Position numbers and translations under genes: made by a program. A DNA stretch of 64,000 bases from Prevotella melaninogenica (GTDB lineage: Bacteria > Bacteroidota > Bacteroidia > Bacteroidales > Bacteroidaceae), in NCBI RefSeq assembly GCF_013267595.1, contig NZ_CP054010.1:186001-250000 (forward strand), written 5' to 3'. The notes under the pieces are model-generated. The model saw only the letters and a program-made list of their open reading frames with translations. It made no database searches and was not told the DNA's origin. This document shows positions 9,705-17,330 of the stretch, in pieces (position 1 is the stretch's first letter; each line of letters starts with the position of its first letter).

Positions 9705-11372
9705 ATGAAATCTGACATCGAAATTGCACGCTCATGTAACATGAAGCCAATAGAGGAAGTAGCAGCTACAATCGGTATTCCAGCTGATGCTTTGGAGCAT
9801 TATGGTAAGTATATGGCAAAAGTGCCTCTCTCATTGATTGATGAAGATCGAGTAGCTTGCAACCGTCTTGTTCTTGTTAGTTCAATCTCCCCTACCCGTG
9901 CTGGTATTGGTAAAACTACAGTTAGTATTGGTTTATCAATGGCACTTAATCGCATTGGTAAGCGTTCGGTTCTCGCTTTACGCGAGCCAAGTCTTGGTCC
10001 TTGCTTTGGCATGAAGGGCGGTGCTGCTGGTGGTGGATATGCCCAAGTAGTACCTATGGAGAAGATTAATCTCCATTTTACAGGCGATTTCCATGCTATC
10101 ACGAGTGCACACAATATGATTGCAGCCTTGCTTGATAATTATATTTATCAGCATCGTAGTGAGGGCTTTACTTTGAAGCAAATTCTCTGGAAGCGCGTCT
10201 TGGACGTAAATGATCGTAGCCTTCGCAACATCGTTACTGGTCTGGGTGCTTCTACTGATGGCTTACCAACACAGTCTGGTTTTGATATTACGCCTGCGAG
10301 TGAGATTATGGCAGCATTGTGTCTTGCTGATAGTGAGCAAGACCTCCGTCGTCGTATTGAGAATATGGTTTTGGGTATTACCTTTGACGACAAACCATTT
10401 AGAGTACGCGATCTCGGCGTCGCTGGTGCAATAACAGTTCTCTTGATGGATGCTATCAAACCTAACCTTGTTCAGACACTTGAGGGGACAGCAGCCTTTG
10501 TTCATGGTGGACCATTTGCGAATATCGCCCATGGCTGTAACAGTTTAGTCGCAACCAAGATGGCTATGTCACTGAGTGATTATGCTATTACTGAGGCTGG
10601 ATTCGGTGCAGACCTTGGTGCAGAGAAATTCTTAGACATTAAGTGTCGTAAGGCTGAAATTCATCCTCGTGTAACTGTTCTTGTTTCAACTTTACGTGGT
10701 TTGAAGATGCACGGCGGACTTGTTGATGGTGCATCGCATGAGCAGGAACGTCAAGCACTTGTGGATGGTTTTGCTAATCTCGATCGTCATGTTGAAAATA
10801 TGCAACGCTTTGGACAGCCAGTGATTGTCACACTAAACCGATATGGTGATGATACTGAGGAGGAAATTGCTCTTCTCGCAGAACACTGTAAGATGTTGGG
10901 TGTAGGCTTTGCAGAAAACAATGTGTTCTTGAAAGGTGGTGAAGGTGCTGAGGATTTGGCTCGTCTTGTCGTTGAAACCATTGATAAGCAGGGAGCTAAG
11001 GAAATCAAGATGACGTATGCAGATGAGGATAGTATTGAAGAGAAAGTTAATAAGGTAGCCAAGAATATCTATGGTGCACGCTCTGTTATCCTTAAGAAGT
11101 CAGCTCAAAACAAACTCGCACGTATCAAGTCTTGGGGAATGGATAGATTCCCTATCTGCATAGCTAAGACACAATTCTCATTTAGTGAAGACCCTAAGCA
11201 GGTGGGTGTAGCTAAGAATTTCGACATTACCATTCGTGACTTTGTCATCAATGGAGGTGCAGAGATGATTGTTGCTATTGCTGGTGAGATAATGCGTATG
11301 CCTGGTTTACCTAAGATTCCTCAAGCAGAAAAGATTGATATTGTTCGTGGTCAGATTGAAGGTTTGGCTTAA
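9705..11372 (+). CDS. fhs: Formate--tetrahydrofolate ligase
   Basis: 555 aa, the usual family length. It makes 10-formyl-THF from formate, ATP and THF, feeding one-carbon units to purine and other syntheses. The P-loop reads SPTRAGIGKTT in place of the textbook TPAGEGKTT. The loop lysine and threonine are kept, and from memory AGIGKTT-type loops are common in Bacteroidetes. Other motifs are REPSLGPCFGMKGGAAGGGYAQ (split across the active site), HFTGDFHAI and the C-terminal MPGLPKIP. It is monocistronic, with its own promoter and a strong downstream hairpin. Confidence 0.95.
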   Translation: MKSDIEIARSCNMKPIEEVAATIGIPADALEHYGKYMAKVPLSLIDEDRVACNRLVLVSSISPTRAGIGKTTVSIGLSMALNRIGKRSVLALREPSLGPCFGMKGGAAGGGYAQVVPMEKINLHFTGDFHAITSAHNMIAALLDNYIYQHRSEGFTLKQILWKRVLDVNDRSLRNIVTGLGASTDGLPTQSGFDITPASEIMAALCLADSEQDLRRRIENMVLGITFDDKPFRVRDLGVAGAITVLLMDAIKPNLVQTLEGTAAFVHGGPFANIAHGCNSLVATKMAMSLSDYAITEAGFGADLGAEKFLDIKCRKAEIHPRVTVLVSTLRGLKMHGGLVDGASHEQERQALVDGFANLDRHVENMQRFGQPVIVTLNRYGDDTEEEIALLAEHCKMLGVGFAENNVFLKGGEGAEDLARLVVETIDKQGAKEIKMTYADEDSIEEKVNKVAKNIYGARSVILKKSAQNKLARIKSWGMDRFPICIAKTQFSFSEDPKQVGVAKNFDITIRDFVINGGAEMIVAIAGEIMRMPGLPKIPQAEKIDIVRGQIEGLA

Positions 11373-11403
11373 CGAGTATCAATATTCTTTTGTTTAATTC
11401 TAT

Positions 11404-11450
11404 ACTTGTATAGTTTTATAGGATTCCTATACAAACTATACAAGTTTCTT
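11404..11450 (+). terminator. Terminator after fhs
   Basis: A 42-base near-perfect inverted repeat (ACTTGTATAGTTTTATAGGA against its complement, with one bulged base) is followed by TTTCTT. It lies 31 bases after the fhs stop. Confidence 0.75.
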
Positions 11451-11506
11451 CTTGACACAAGATATTACTATTACCAGATGTAACTTAGGATGTTAACGAA
11501 AATAAT

Positions 11507-11941
11507 ATGAAGAAAAAGACAATACTACTAATCATCTTTTCAATAATTCTTATAGGTGCAATTATTTGGTGTGTCAATGCACCCTATCGTGAAGTAAATC
11601 TAAATGATAACTTAGAAACGATCCAAAAGTCTGAATCTTGTATCTCTGTTCATGAGCTGTATAAAGATAAAGACTGGGATACGATGATCGTTATTAAGCC
11701 TTACGATAAGCGTACTGCCTCTGATGAAAGAATTGATATGGGCTATGCTGGGGACAGAGCTGCTATCCTTGATAACACTTTATTTGATAGTATCTGTACA
11801 CTTCTCTTTATAAAGGGGAATAAGCTTGTCGCCTTTTCGAGTATTTATCGTAATGTAATCGATTTTAGTTCACTGAGCAAAACAACCTATAAGGCTGCAG
11901 ATAAAATACAAGTTATAAATAAGTTTGCGACAGATTGCTGA
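11507..11941 (+). CDS. Hypothetical membrane-anchored protein
   Basis: 144 aa. MKKKTILLIIFSIILIGAIIWCV is a lysine-led hydrophobic segment that could be an uncleaved anchor or signal peptide. The remaining ~115 residues look soluble and would sit in the periplasm. No family is recognised. It stands alone between the fhs terminator and a convergent GH25 gene. Confidence 0.65.
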   Translation: MKKKTILLIIFSIILIGAIIWCVNAPYREVNLNDNLETIQKSESCISVHELYKDKDWDTMIVIKPYDKRTASDERIDMGYAGDRAAILDNTLFDSICTLLFIKGNKLVAFSSIYRNVIDFSSLSKTTYKAADKIQVINKFATDC

Positions 11942-12025
11942 TTTTACCCTAATCAATCATTAGAGTCTTGACCTATATACTTATTGTGGTTTAATGACAG
12001 ATGTGGGTTTAATCGGTGCAAACTC

Positions 12026-12817
12026 TTATTTAGGCATTTTGAAATCATCTACAGAAACACCTTCACGTAGCTGGTTTATGTCTACATATGTCCATATTCC
12101 ACGCACCCTCCCACGCTTACTCGACTGCCATATGTCGTGCTTAGTATCTGGTAGTTGAGGAGGAAGATTATAGTTCGCAATGAACAATCGATACCTGTTA
12201 AACTCTGGATAAAGGTTCAGATGATAATAAGCTTCATTGGTGTAAATCATCGGAGAATGTCCTGTTCGTTCCTTTATTAATCGGATAAACTCGGCAAGAT
12301 TCTTCTGAATAATCTCACGTCCCCAACTGCGTGTTCCATCCTTTTCTATGTCTACAAGTAGTAATAAGTCTTGCTGACTAAGGTCAATGTTAGCAAGAAA
12401 GTTATCTACTTGGCGTTCCATAGAAGTTCGATAAGTCAAGAAGTGATAAGAACCTACTAATAAGCCTCTTTCCTTTGCAGCTTTAAAGTTTCTCTTATAG
12501 AATGGATCAACGATAGAACTACCTTCTGTAGCCTTGATATAGACAAAGCGAAGTTGTGGATTCTCCTCCACTAATTCATCCCAATGTATCTTCCCTTGAT
12601 GACGTGAGATGTCCAGACCATCAAAGTCTTTGGAATACGGTCCCTTAGTCATATCGTGGTAAGGCCATTGGTCGCTGACTGCAGAGCGCGACTTTCGCCA
12701 TGGTTTAAGGTCAATGATAAGAATAGTAGTCAGCCCCGCTAAAGCAGCACAAACCCACCACCAAAAACTATGTTTATTGCGCTTTTGCTTTCTGCGCCTA
12801 CGTTTACGCTTTATCAT
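12026..12817 (-). CDS. Membrane-anchored GH25 lysozyme-family muramidase
   Basis: 263 aa. A very basic N-terminus (KRKRRRRKQKRNK) and one membrane segment (residues 18-36) indicate a type II anchor rather than a cleaved signal. The GH25 domain starts at GLDISRHQG (Asp69), with the catalytic D-x-E at Asp156/Glu158 (LVDIEKDG) and a C-terminal IWQSSKRG...YVDINQ. It hydrolyses peptidoglycan glycan strands from the periplasmic face of the inner membrane. It is paralogous to the secreted enzyme at 645-1358 and divergent from the SLT-like gene at 13193. Confidence 0.9.
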   Translation of the reverse strand: MIKRKRRRRKQKRNKHSFWWWVCAALAGLTTILIIDLKPWRKSRSAVSDQWPYHDMTKGPYSKDFDGLDISRHQGKIHWDELVEENPQLRFVYIKATEGSSIVDPFYKRNFKAAKERGLLVGSYHFLTYRTSMERQVDNFLANIDLSQQDLLLLVDIEKDGTRSWGREIIQKNLAEFIRLIKERTGHSPMIYTNEAYYHLNLYPEFNRYRLFIANYNLPPQLPDTKHDIWQSSKRGRVRGIWTYVDINQLREGVSVDDFKMPK

Positions 12818-12912
12818 CTGTTGTCTTAACTTGTAGAGCTTATATCTGGAATGTTAAGCATATTAGGGTCGATAAGCCTAATAATATGCCTTCTTACGAC
12901 TTTAAAACATCG

Positions 12913-12944
12913 CAAAGGTAAACATTCTTTTTCAATACTACAAA
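12913..12944 (-). promoter_or_regulatory. Promoter of the membrane-anchored GH25 gene
   Basis: On the minus strand, TTTG (12944-12941), 20 bp, then TACCTTTG (12920-12913) fits the Bacteroidetes -33/-7 pattern. The leader to the ATG at 12817 would be about 90 nt. Confidence 0.6.
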
Positions 12945-13076
12945 TTGCATGTATCGTAAAAATGATATGATTTCATCGACTATATGCAAGTTAAAGTGAT
13001 TGTTTAACCAGTCTAACATTCATCTCTAACTTTATTAAATAAATCTTAAAGTGATGTATATCAGGAATATTTTTTG

Positions 13077-13084
13077 TATCTTTG
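13077..13084 (+). promoter_or_regulatory. -7 element of the SLT-like gene, with a structured leader
   Basis: TATCTTTG matches TAnnTTTG 109 bp before the ATG at 13193. The implied ~100-nt leader contains an inverted repeat (GGCGTG near 13105, CACGCC near 13136) and a complete 16-codon ORF (13095-13145, MKLRRG...). No -33 is evident. The rest of the 375-base gap (12818-13192) holds only the divergent GH25 promoter. Confidence 0.5.
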
Positions 13085-13192
13085 CAGTGTTAATATGAAA
13101 CTGAGGCGTGGTAGTAACTCATTCTCACATAGGAACACGCCGTAGAGAGTAGCTCTATTGACTTACTCTTCCAAGGTTTCGGAAATTTTTTA

Positions 13193-13612
13193 ATGATGAG
13201 AATTTTAAAAGTAGTAAGTATTTGTTTCTTAATGATTTTTGCTTCACATGTTGAAGTGTCAGCCAAGAAAGATGGCTTTGATTGGGAACCTGTAATGAAT
13301 GCAATCATCCAGATTGAAAGCAAGGGTAATCCTGCAGCTGTAAATGGTCCTTATGTTGGTGTACTGCAGATTTCCCCAGTTTTGGTAAAGGAGTGCAACA
13401 ACATCCTTAAAAGTATTGGTAGCAACAAGCGTTATTCGCTTTCGGATCGCTTTAATGCTGCAAAGTCAAAGGAAATGTTTATTATCATTCAGAGTTTCCA
13501 CAACCCATTAAACAGTATTGAAAAAGCTATTCGCTTATGGGGCGGTGGTATTCGATATAATGTGGCTAAGACACAAGCTTATTTACGCAAGGTAATGCGT
13601 CACATGAACTAA
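13193..13612 (+). CDS. SLT/lysozyme-fold exported protein (putative lytic transglycosylase)
   Basis: 139 aa with a signal peptide (cleavage near VSA, residues 22-24). NAIIQIESKGNPAAVNGPYVGVLQI resembles the SLT transglycosylase core, in which Glu42 of the IESxGNP motif would be the catalytic acid and GxLQI follows. The end (AIRLWGGGIRYN...YLRKVM) also resembles that fold. It is shorter than typical LT domains, so activity is inferred. It would cut peptidoglycan in the periplasm. It is divergent from a GH25 lysozyme and has its own terminator. A second ATG lies at 13196. Confidence 0.7.
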   Translation: MMRILKVVSICFLMIFASHVEVSAKKDGFDWEPVMNAIIQIESKGNPAAVNGPYVGVLQISPVLVKECNNILKSIGSNKRYSLSDRFNAAKSKEMFIIIQSFHNPLNSIEKAIRLWGGGIRYNVAKTQAYLRKVMRHMN

Positions 13613-13647
13613 TAAGCGCAATAATTATTTAAGAATCCTCTTATTTA

Positions 13648-13693
13648 AAAGTCCGGCTATCCTTTCCTTTGGAACAGATAACCGGACTTTTCC
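13648..13693 (+). terminator. Terminator after the SLT-like gene
   Basis: AAGTCCGG pairs with CCGGACTT (13649-13656 with 13682-13689), extended by TATC/GATA, and is followed by TTCCTTTCTTTT. It lies 36 bases past the stop. Confidence 0.85.
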
Positions 13694-13716
13694 TTTCTTT
13701 TCTCTTTCTTTTTTCT

Positions 13717-13724
13717 TACTTTTG
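13717..13724 (+). promoter_or_regulatory. -7 element of the SGNH hydrolase gene
   Basis: TACTTTTG matches TAnnTTTG and lies 66 bp before the ATG at 13791. A TTTC lies 19 bp upstream at the -33 position. Confidence 0.5.
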
Positions 13725-13790
13725 CAGTAAGAATACATCAGATTATTATTTCGTATTCTGATGGGTTTGACGTGTTATACAAGTATTTAT

Positions 13791-14471
13791 ATGAAGACAA
13801 AGCTATTATTTTATCTTTTCCTTTCAGTTACTACCCTATCAATGCATGCTCAAAATGTTACGTATCACGGCTCAAAACACTATAACATAAGAGTGAATCA
13901 ATTTAAGCAAGAAGGCTCTTTGCCAGATAATGCAATTGTTATGTTGGGCGATAGTCATTCCGAATATGGGAAAGACTGGAATCGTTTTTTCCCAAACGCG
14001 AGAAAGATTATCAATAGAGGGATTATAGGAGATGATAGTCGTGGAATCTCTAAACGCTTAAATCAGATTCTGCCTTATAATCCCAGTAAGATATTCTTTG
14101 AATGCGGAACAAACGATTTAAGTCATGGTTGGACGGTTGATCGTATCTTTCAAGAGGTAGTTAATGTCATAGAAACAATTCGTACAACATGTCCAGAAAC
14201 CAAGCTGTACGTACAAAGTCTTTTACCTTTGAATGAAAAAGTTGGTGTGTGGAAACTACTTAAGGGTAAGGATGATATGATTATTCAGTTAAATGATAAG
14301 TTGAAAGATTACTGTAATGACAATAAACTTGTTTTTATCGACCTGTATCATCCCCTCTTAGGTGTCAATGCTAAAGAAATGCACGCAGACTATTGTCGTG
14401 ATGGACTGCATCTTTCGAATAAAGGTTATGAAGTTTGGGCAAATATTATCCGCTCTTATATCAATGAATGA
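13791..14471 (+). CDS. Secreted SGNH/GDSL hydrolase
   Basis: 226 aa from the ATG at 13791. A longer frame from 13761 would put ten extra residues in front of an obvious signal peptide (MKTKLLFYLFLSVTTLSMHAQ). SGNH blocks are clear: MLGDSHSEYG (nucleophile Ser55), FECGTNDL (block III) and DGLHLS (Asp204, His207). It is probably an esterase acting on acetylated sugars or lipids in the periplasm, and bacterial proteins of this type often deacetylate glycans. The substrate is unknown. Confidence 0.85.
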   Translation: MKTKLLFYLFLSVTTLSMHAQNVTYHGSKHYNIRVNQFKQEGSLPDNAIVMLGDSHSEYGKDWNRFFPNARKIINRGIIGDDSRGISKRLNQILPYNPSKIFFECGTNDLSHGWTVDRIFQEVVNVIETIRTTCPETKLYVQSLLPLNEKVGVWKLLKGKDDMIIQLNDKLKDYCNDNKLVFIDLYHPLLGVNAKEMHADYCRDGLHLSNKGYEVWANIIRSYINE

Positions 14472-14600
14472 CGTTAGTGTTCATCTTAGAGGTTTGCTGT
14501 TGTTCTTGATGATAAAGCCGAATTTAGTTATTAAGTAACTGTTGATTTGTCTTTGCCAGTATCTCTATTTGTAAAATAAAATCACATCTTAAAAAATAAA

Positions 14601-14743
14601 AGATGCTCTTTTGGCTTGCAATTAACGCCCAATTGGCTTCCAAAAGGTGCCCTTTTGCGATGTTACTAACGCCCTTTTGAAGTCCAATTAATCCCCTTTT
14701 TGTATAGTGTTTTGCAATTACTTGATAATCGGTTAATTACAAA
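14601..14743 (+). repeat. 22-bp iterated array, family A, copy 1
   Basis: Units begin at 14605, 14627, 14649 and 14671, with a truncated fifth (CCCCTTTTT) at 14693. Every step is exactly 22 bp. Units start GCTCTTTTGG, GCCCAATTGG, GCCCTTTTGC and GCCCTTTTGA and mostly end in TTAA or CTAA. An imperfect inverted repeat (TTTGCAATTA...TTAATTACAAA, 14711-14743) closes the element. It sits between the convergent SGNH and dnaB genes. Sister copies are at 27201, 44555 and 56189. Confidence 0.85.
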
Positions 14744-14747
14744 GATA

Positions 14748-14798
14748 AAAAATAACGACTATTTTGACCTTACATAAGGTTTAATAGTTGTTATTTTT
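14748..14798. terminator. Bidirectional terminator between the SGNH gene and dnaB
   Basis: AAAAATAACGACTATT pairs with AATAGTTGTTATTTTT (one G-T pair), with an A-run on the left and a T-run on the right, between convergent genes. Confidence 0.75.
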
Positions 14799-14850
14799 GT
14801 AATGAAATTTCGTAAACTTTGTGTATCTTGAAATGATTACCTAATGTCGT

Positions 14851-16371
14851 TTAGAAGGGCACTCTCATATCTCCACTTGGGTATGGTGGTATAGGGTCAT
14901 CATTCATCTTGCTACCAATAATCTCACCACCTAATGGGTCATTAGGCATTGGAGCAGCCATATCCAAATCCTCAGGATTAGCAAAACGAGTGTATTCACC
15001 ACGGAAGTTGAGTAGAACATCACCAGTTGCACCCTTACGATGCTTGGCAATAATAATCTGAGCCATACCGTGAAGGTCGTTTCCGTGGTCATCTTGCAGA
15101 ATGTGATAATACTCTGGGCGATGTACAAAGAGTACCATATCGGCATCCTGCTCGATAGCTCCAGACTCACGCAAGTCACTTAACTGTGGGCGTTTACCCT
15201 CACGTGGGTCACGCTGTTCAACCGCACGACTCAACTGTGACAGTGCTAATATTGGAATGTTCAGCTCTTTTGCAAGTCCCTTCAAAGAACGGCTAATAGT
15301 AGAAACCTCCTCCTGACGGCTATTGAAGCGCATACCATTGGCATTCATCAGCTGTAAGTAGTCAATCATGAGCACTTCAATATTATGTTCACGCACCAAT
15401 CGACGTGCTTTTGTACGAAGCTCGAAGATAGAAAGTCCAGGTGTGTCATCAATATAAATCGGTGCACCCTGCATCTTTCGTATGTTAGAGTCGAAACGCT
15501 CCCACTCGTCAGGTGTTAGCTGACCATTAAGAATCTTGTTACCAGGTACAGAACAAACGTTTGAAATTAAACGATTGACAAGCTGTACGTTGTTCATCTC
15601 AAGAGAGAAGAATGCAATTGGTTTACGATAGTCAATGGCAATATTTTTAGCAATACTAAGTGCAAAAGAAGTCTTACCCATGGCAGGACGACCAGCAATA
15701 ATAACCAAGTCGGATGCCTGCCAACCAGCTGTTATCTTATCTAAGTCGTGGAACCCACTTGGTACGCCAGTTAAGCTACCCTTATTATTTGCTGCCTTGA
15801 GAAGTAATTGATGGGCTTGTTCAACGACAGAGTCAATCTGTACATAATCTTGTAGCATATTCTTCTGGGAAATCTCAAACAGAGCACCCTCGGCTTTCTG
15901 CATCAACTCGTCAACATCCACGGTTTCATCGAAAGCATCAGTCTCAATCATTGATGCGAACTGGATAAGTTGTCGCGCCAAGAACTTTTGTGCAAGAATA
16001 TGTGCATGATACTCAATGTGTGCAGATGAAGCAACATTGGAACTAAGTTCAACAATATATGCAGGACCACCAACTTCTTCAAGTGTTCCTTTATGACGAA
16101 GTTCTTCTACTACGGTCATAATATCTACAGGCTTCTCCTGCAGATTCAGAGATTGCACAGCCTCATAAATCTTCTCATGACGAGACTCATAGAATGTCTC
16201 TGGTTTAATAATCTCTGAGACAACAGTAAAGGCATCCTTATCAATCATAAGCGCACCTAAAACAACCTTTTCAATGTCAGTTGCTTGTGGTTGTAGGTGA
16301 CCAAACGTCGTGTCGATAGGAGCCTGCTTGGTTCTACGACTACTTTTGTTGTTATTACTTCTTTCTGCCAT
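14851..16371 (-). CDS. dnaB: Replicative DNA helicase
   Basis: 506 aa. This hexameric 5'-3' helicase unwinds the replication fork. The N-terminal primase-interaction domain covers about residues 20-125 (PQATDIEKVVLGALMID), and the RecA-like C-terminal domain has Walker A GRPAMGKTS at about 225 and Walker B MIDYLQLM. DLRESGAIEQDADMV is a conserved helicase motif. The length is a little over E. coli DnaB, with an acidic/proline-rich tail. It is divergent from ispE. Confidence 0.96.
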   Translation of the reverse strand: MAERSNNNKSSRRTKQAPIDTTFGHLQPQATDIEKVVLGALMIDKDAFTVVSEIIKPETFYESRHEKIYEAVQSLNLQEKPVDIMTVVEELRHKGTLEEVGGPAYIVELSSNVASSAHIEYHAHILAQKFLARQLIQFASMIETDAFDETVDVDELMQKAEGALFEISQKNMLQDYVQIDSVVEQAHQLLLKAANNKGSLTGVPSGFHDLDKITAGWQASDLVIIAGRPAMGKTSFALSIAKNIAIDYRKPIAFFSLEMNNVQLVNRLISNVCSVPGNKILNGQLTPDEWERFDSNIRKMQGAPIYIDDTPGLSIFELRTKARRLVREHNIEVLMIDYLQLMNANGMRFNSRQEEVSTISRSLKGLAKELNIPILALSQLSRAVEQRDPREGKRPQLSDLRESGAIEQDADMVLFVHRPEYYHILQDDHGNDLHGMAQIIIAKHRKGATGDVLLNFRGEYTRFANPEDLDMAAPMPNDPLGGEIIGSKMNDDPIPPYPSGDMRVPF

Positions 16372-16429
16372 ATGGTGGCAAAATTACAAAAAATATTCCA
16401 TTTCTAACATCAATCTTGTAACCTTTTAT

Positions 16430-16437
16430 TATCTTTG
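16430..16437 (+). promoter_or_regulatory. -7 element of the ispE promoter
   Basis: TATCTTTG matches TAnnTTTG and lies 33 bp before the ispE ATG. A TTG at 16416 is too close for a -33 element. The addAB genes downstream may share this promoter. Confidence 0.5.
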
Positions 16438-16470
16438 CAAAAAAGAATTCTTTAATTATATTTTTAGACT

Positions 16471-17310
16471 ATGATTACCTTTCCTTGCTGTAAAATCAAC
16501 CTTGGTTTAAATATTGTTGCAAAACGTCCAGATGGCTATCATGACCTTGAAACAGTTTTTTATCCTGTTCCTTTATGTGATGTGTTGGAAATTAAAAAGA
16601 TGGATGAGGAGTTCCCTTCTCCTACTCCCATTGACTTAAAAGTGACTGGTCATACTGTCGAATGTGATGAGCGTAATAATTTGGTAGTTAAGGCTTATCA
16701 TCTCCTTGCAAAGGATTATGAGTTACCTCGTATACATGTTCACCTTGTTAAGCGTATTCCTATGCAAGCAGGACTTGGAGGTGGTTCAGCTGATGCTGCT
16801 TATATGATTCGATTGCTCGATGAGCGTTTTCGTTTGAATATGGGTAATGCAGAGATGGAGCGTTATGCAGCCCAATTGGGTGCCGATTGTGCGTTCTTTA
16901 TTCGTTCTGAAATAGCCTATGCAACGGGAATAGGTGATGTTCTTGCACCTGCAGATAACGAACATCATAGTTTAGAAGGATATTATCTTGCATTGGTAAA
17001 GCCTGATGTAGCTGTCTCTACTGCCGAAGCATATGCTGGAGTGACACCAAAGAAGCCTGCGAAAAGCTGTCGTGATATAGTTTGTCAACCAATTGATACA
17101 TGGCGTGATGAGCTTACAAATGATTTTGAAAAATCTATTTTTGCAAAACATCCAATATTGGCTGATGTTAAAGAAAAACTATATGCGAATGGTGCTTTGT
17201 ATGCACAGATGTCAGGTAGTGGTAGTACTATCTTTGGTATCTTTGGTCAAAAGCCAGCGAATATAAAGGAATTTTTCCCAGGAATGTTCACATATTGTGT
17301 CAGACTCTAA
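16471..17310 (+). CDS. ispE: 4-diphosphocytidyl-2-C-methyl-D-erythritol kinase
   Basis: 279 aa. This GHMP kinase of the MEP isoprenoid pathway phosphorylates CDP-ME. The N-terminal CKINLGLNIVAKRPDGYHDLETVF substrate region and the ATP-binding PMQAGLGGGSADAA are diagnostic, and SGSGSTIFGIF is the C-terminal GHMP motif. The addA gene begins only 20 bases downstream in the same direction, so co-transcription is likely. Confidence 0.95.
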   Translation: MITFPCCKINLGLNIVAKRPDGYHDLETVFYPVPLCDVLEIKKMDEEFPSPTPIDLKVTGHTVECDERNNLVVKAYHLLAKDYELPRIHVHLVKRIPMQAGLGGGSADAAYMIRLLDERFRLNMGNAEMERYAAQLGADCAFFIRSEIAYATGIGDVLAPADNEHHSLEGYYLALVKPDVAVSTAEAYAGVTPKKPAKSCRDIVCQPIDTWRDELTNDFEKSIFAKHPILADVKEKLYANGALYAQMSGSGSTIFGIFGQKPANIKEFFPGMFTYCVRL

Positions 17311-17330
17311 ATCCAATTCTTTAGATATTC

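Noticed and set aside
14601..14743. CRISPR array
   Set aside because: 22-bp units are directly abutting and diverged, with no unique spacers between them and no cas genes.
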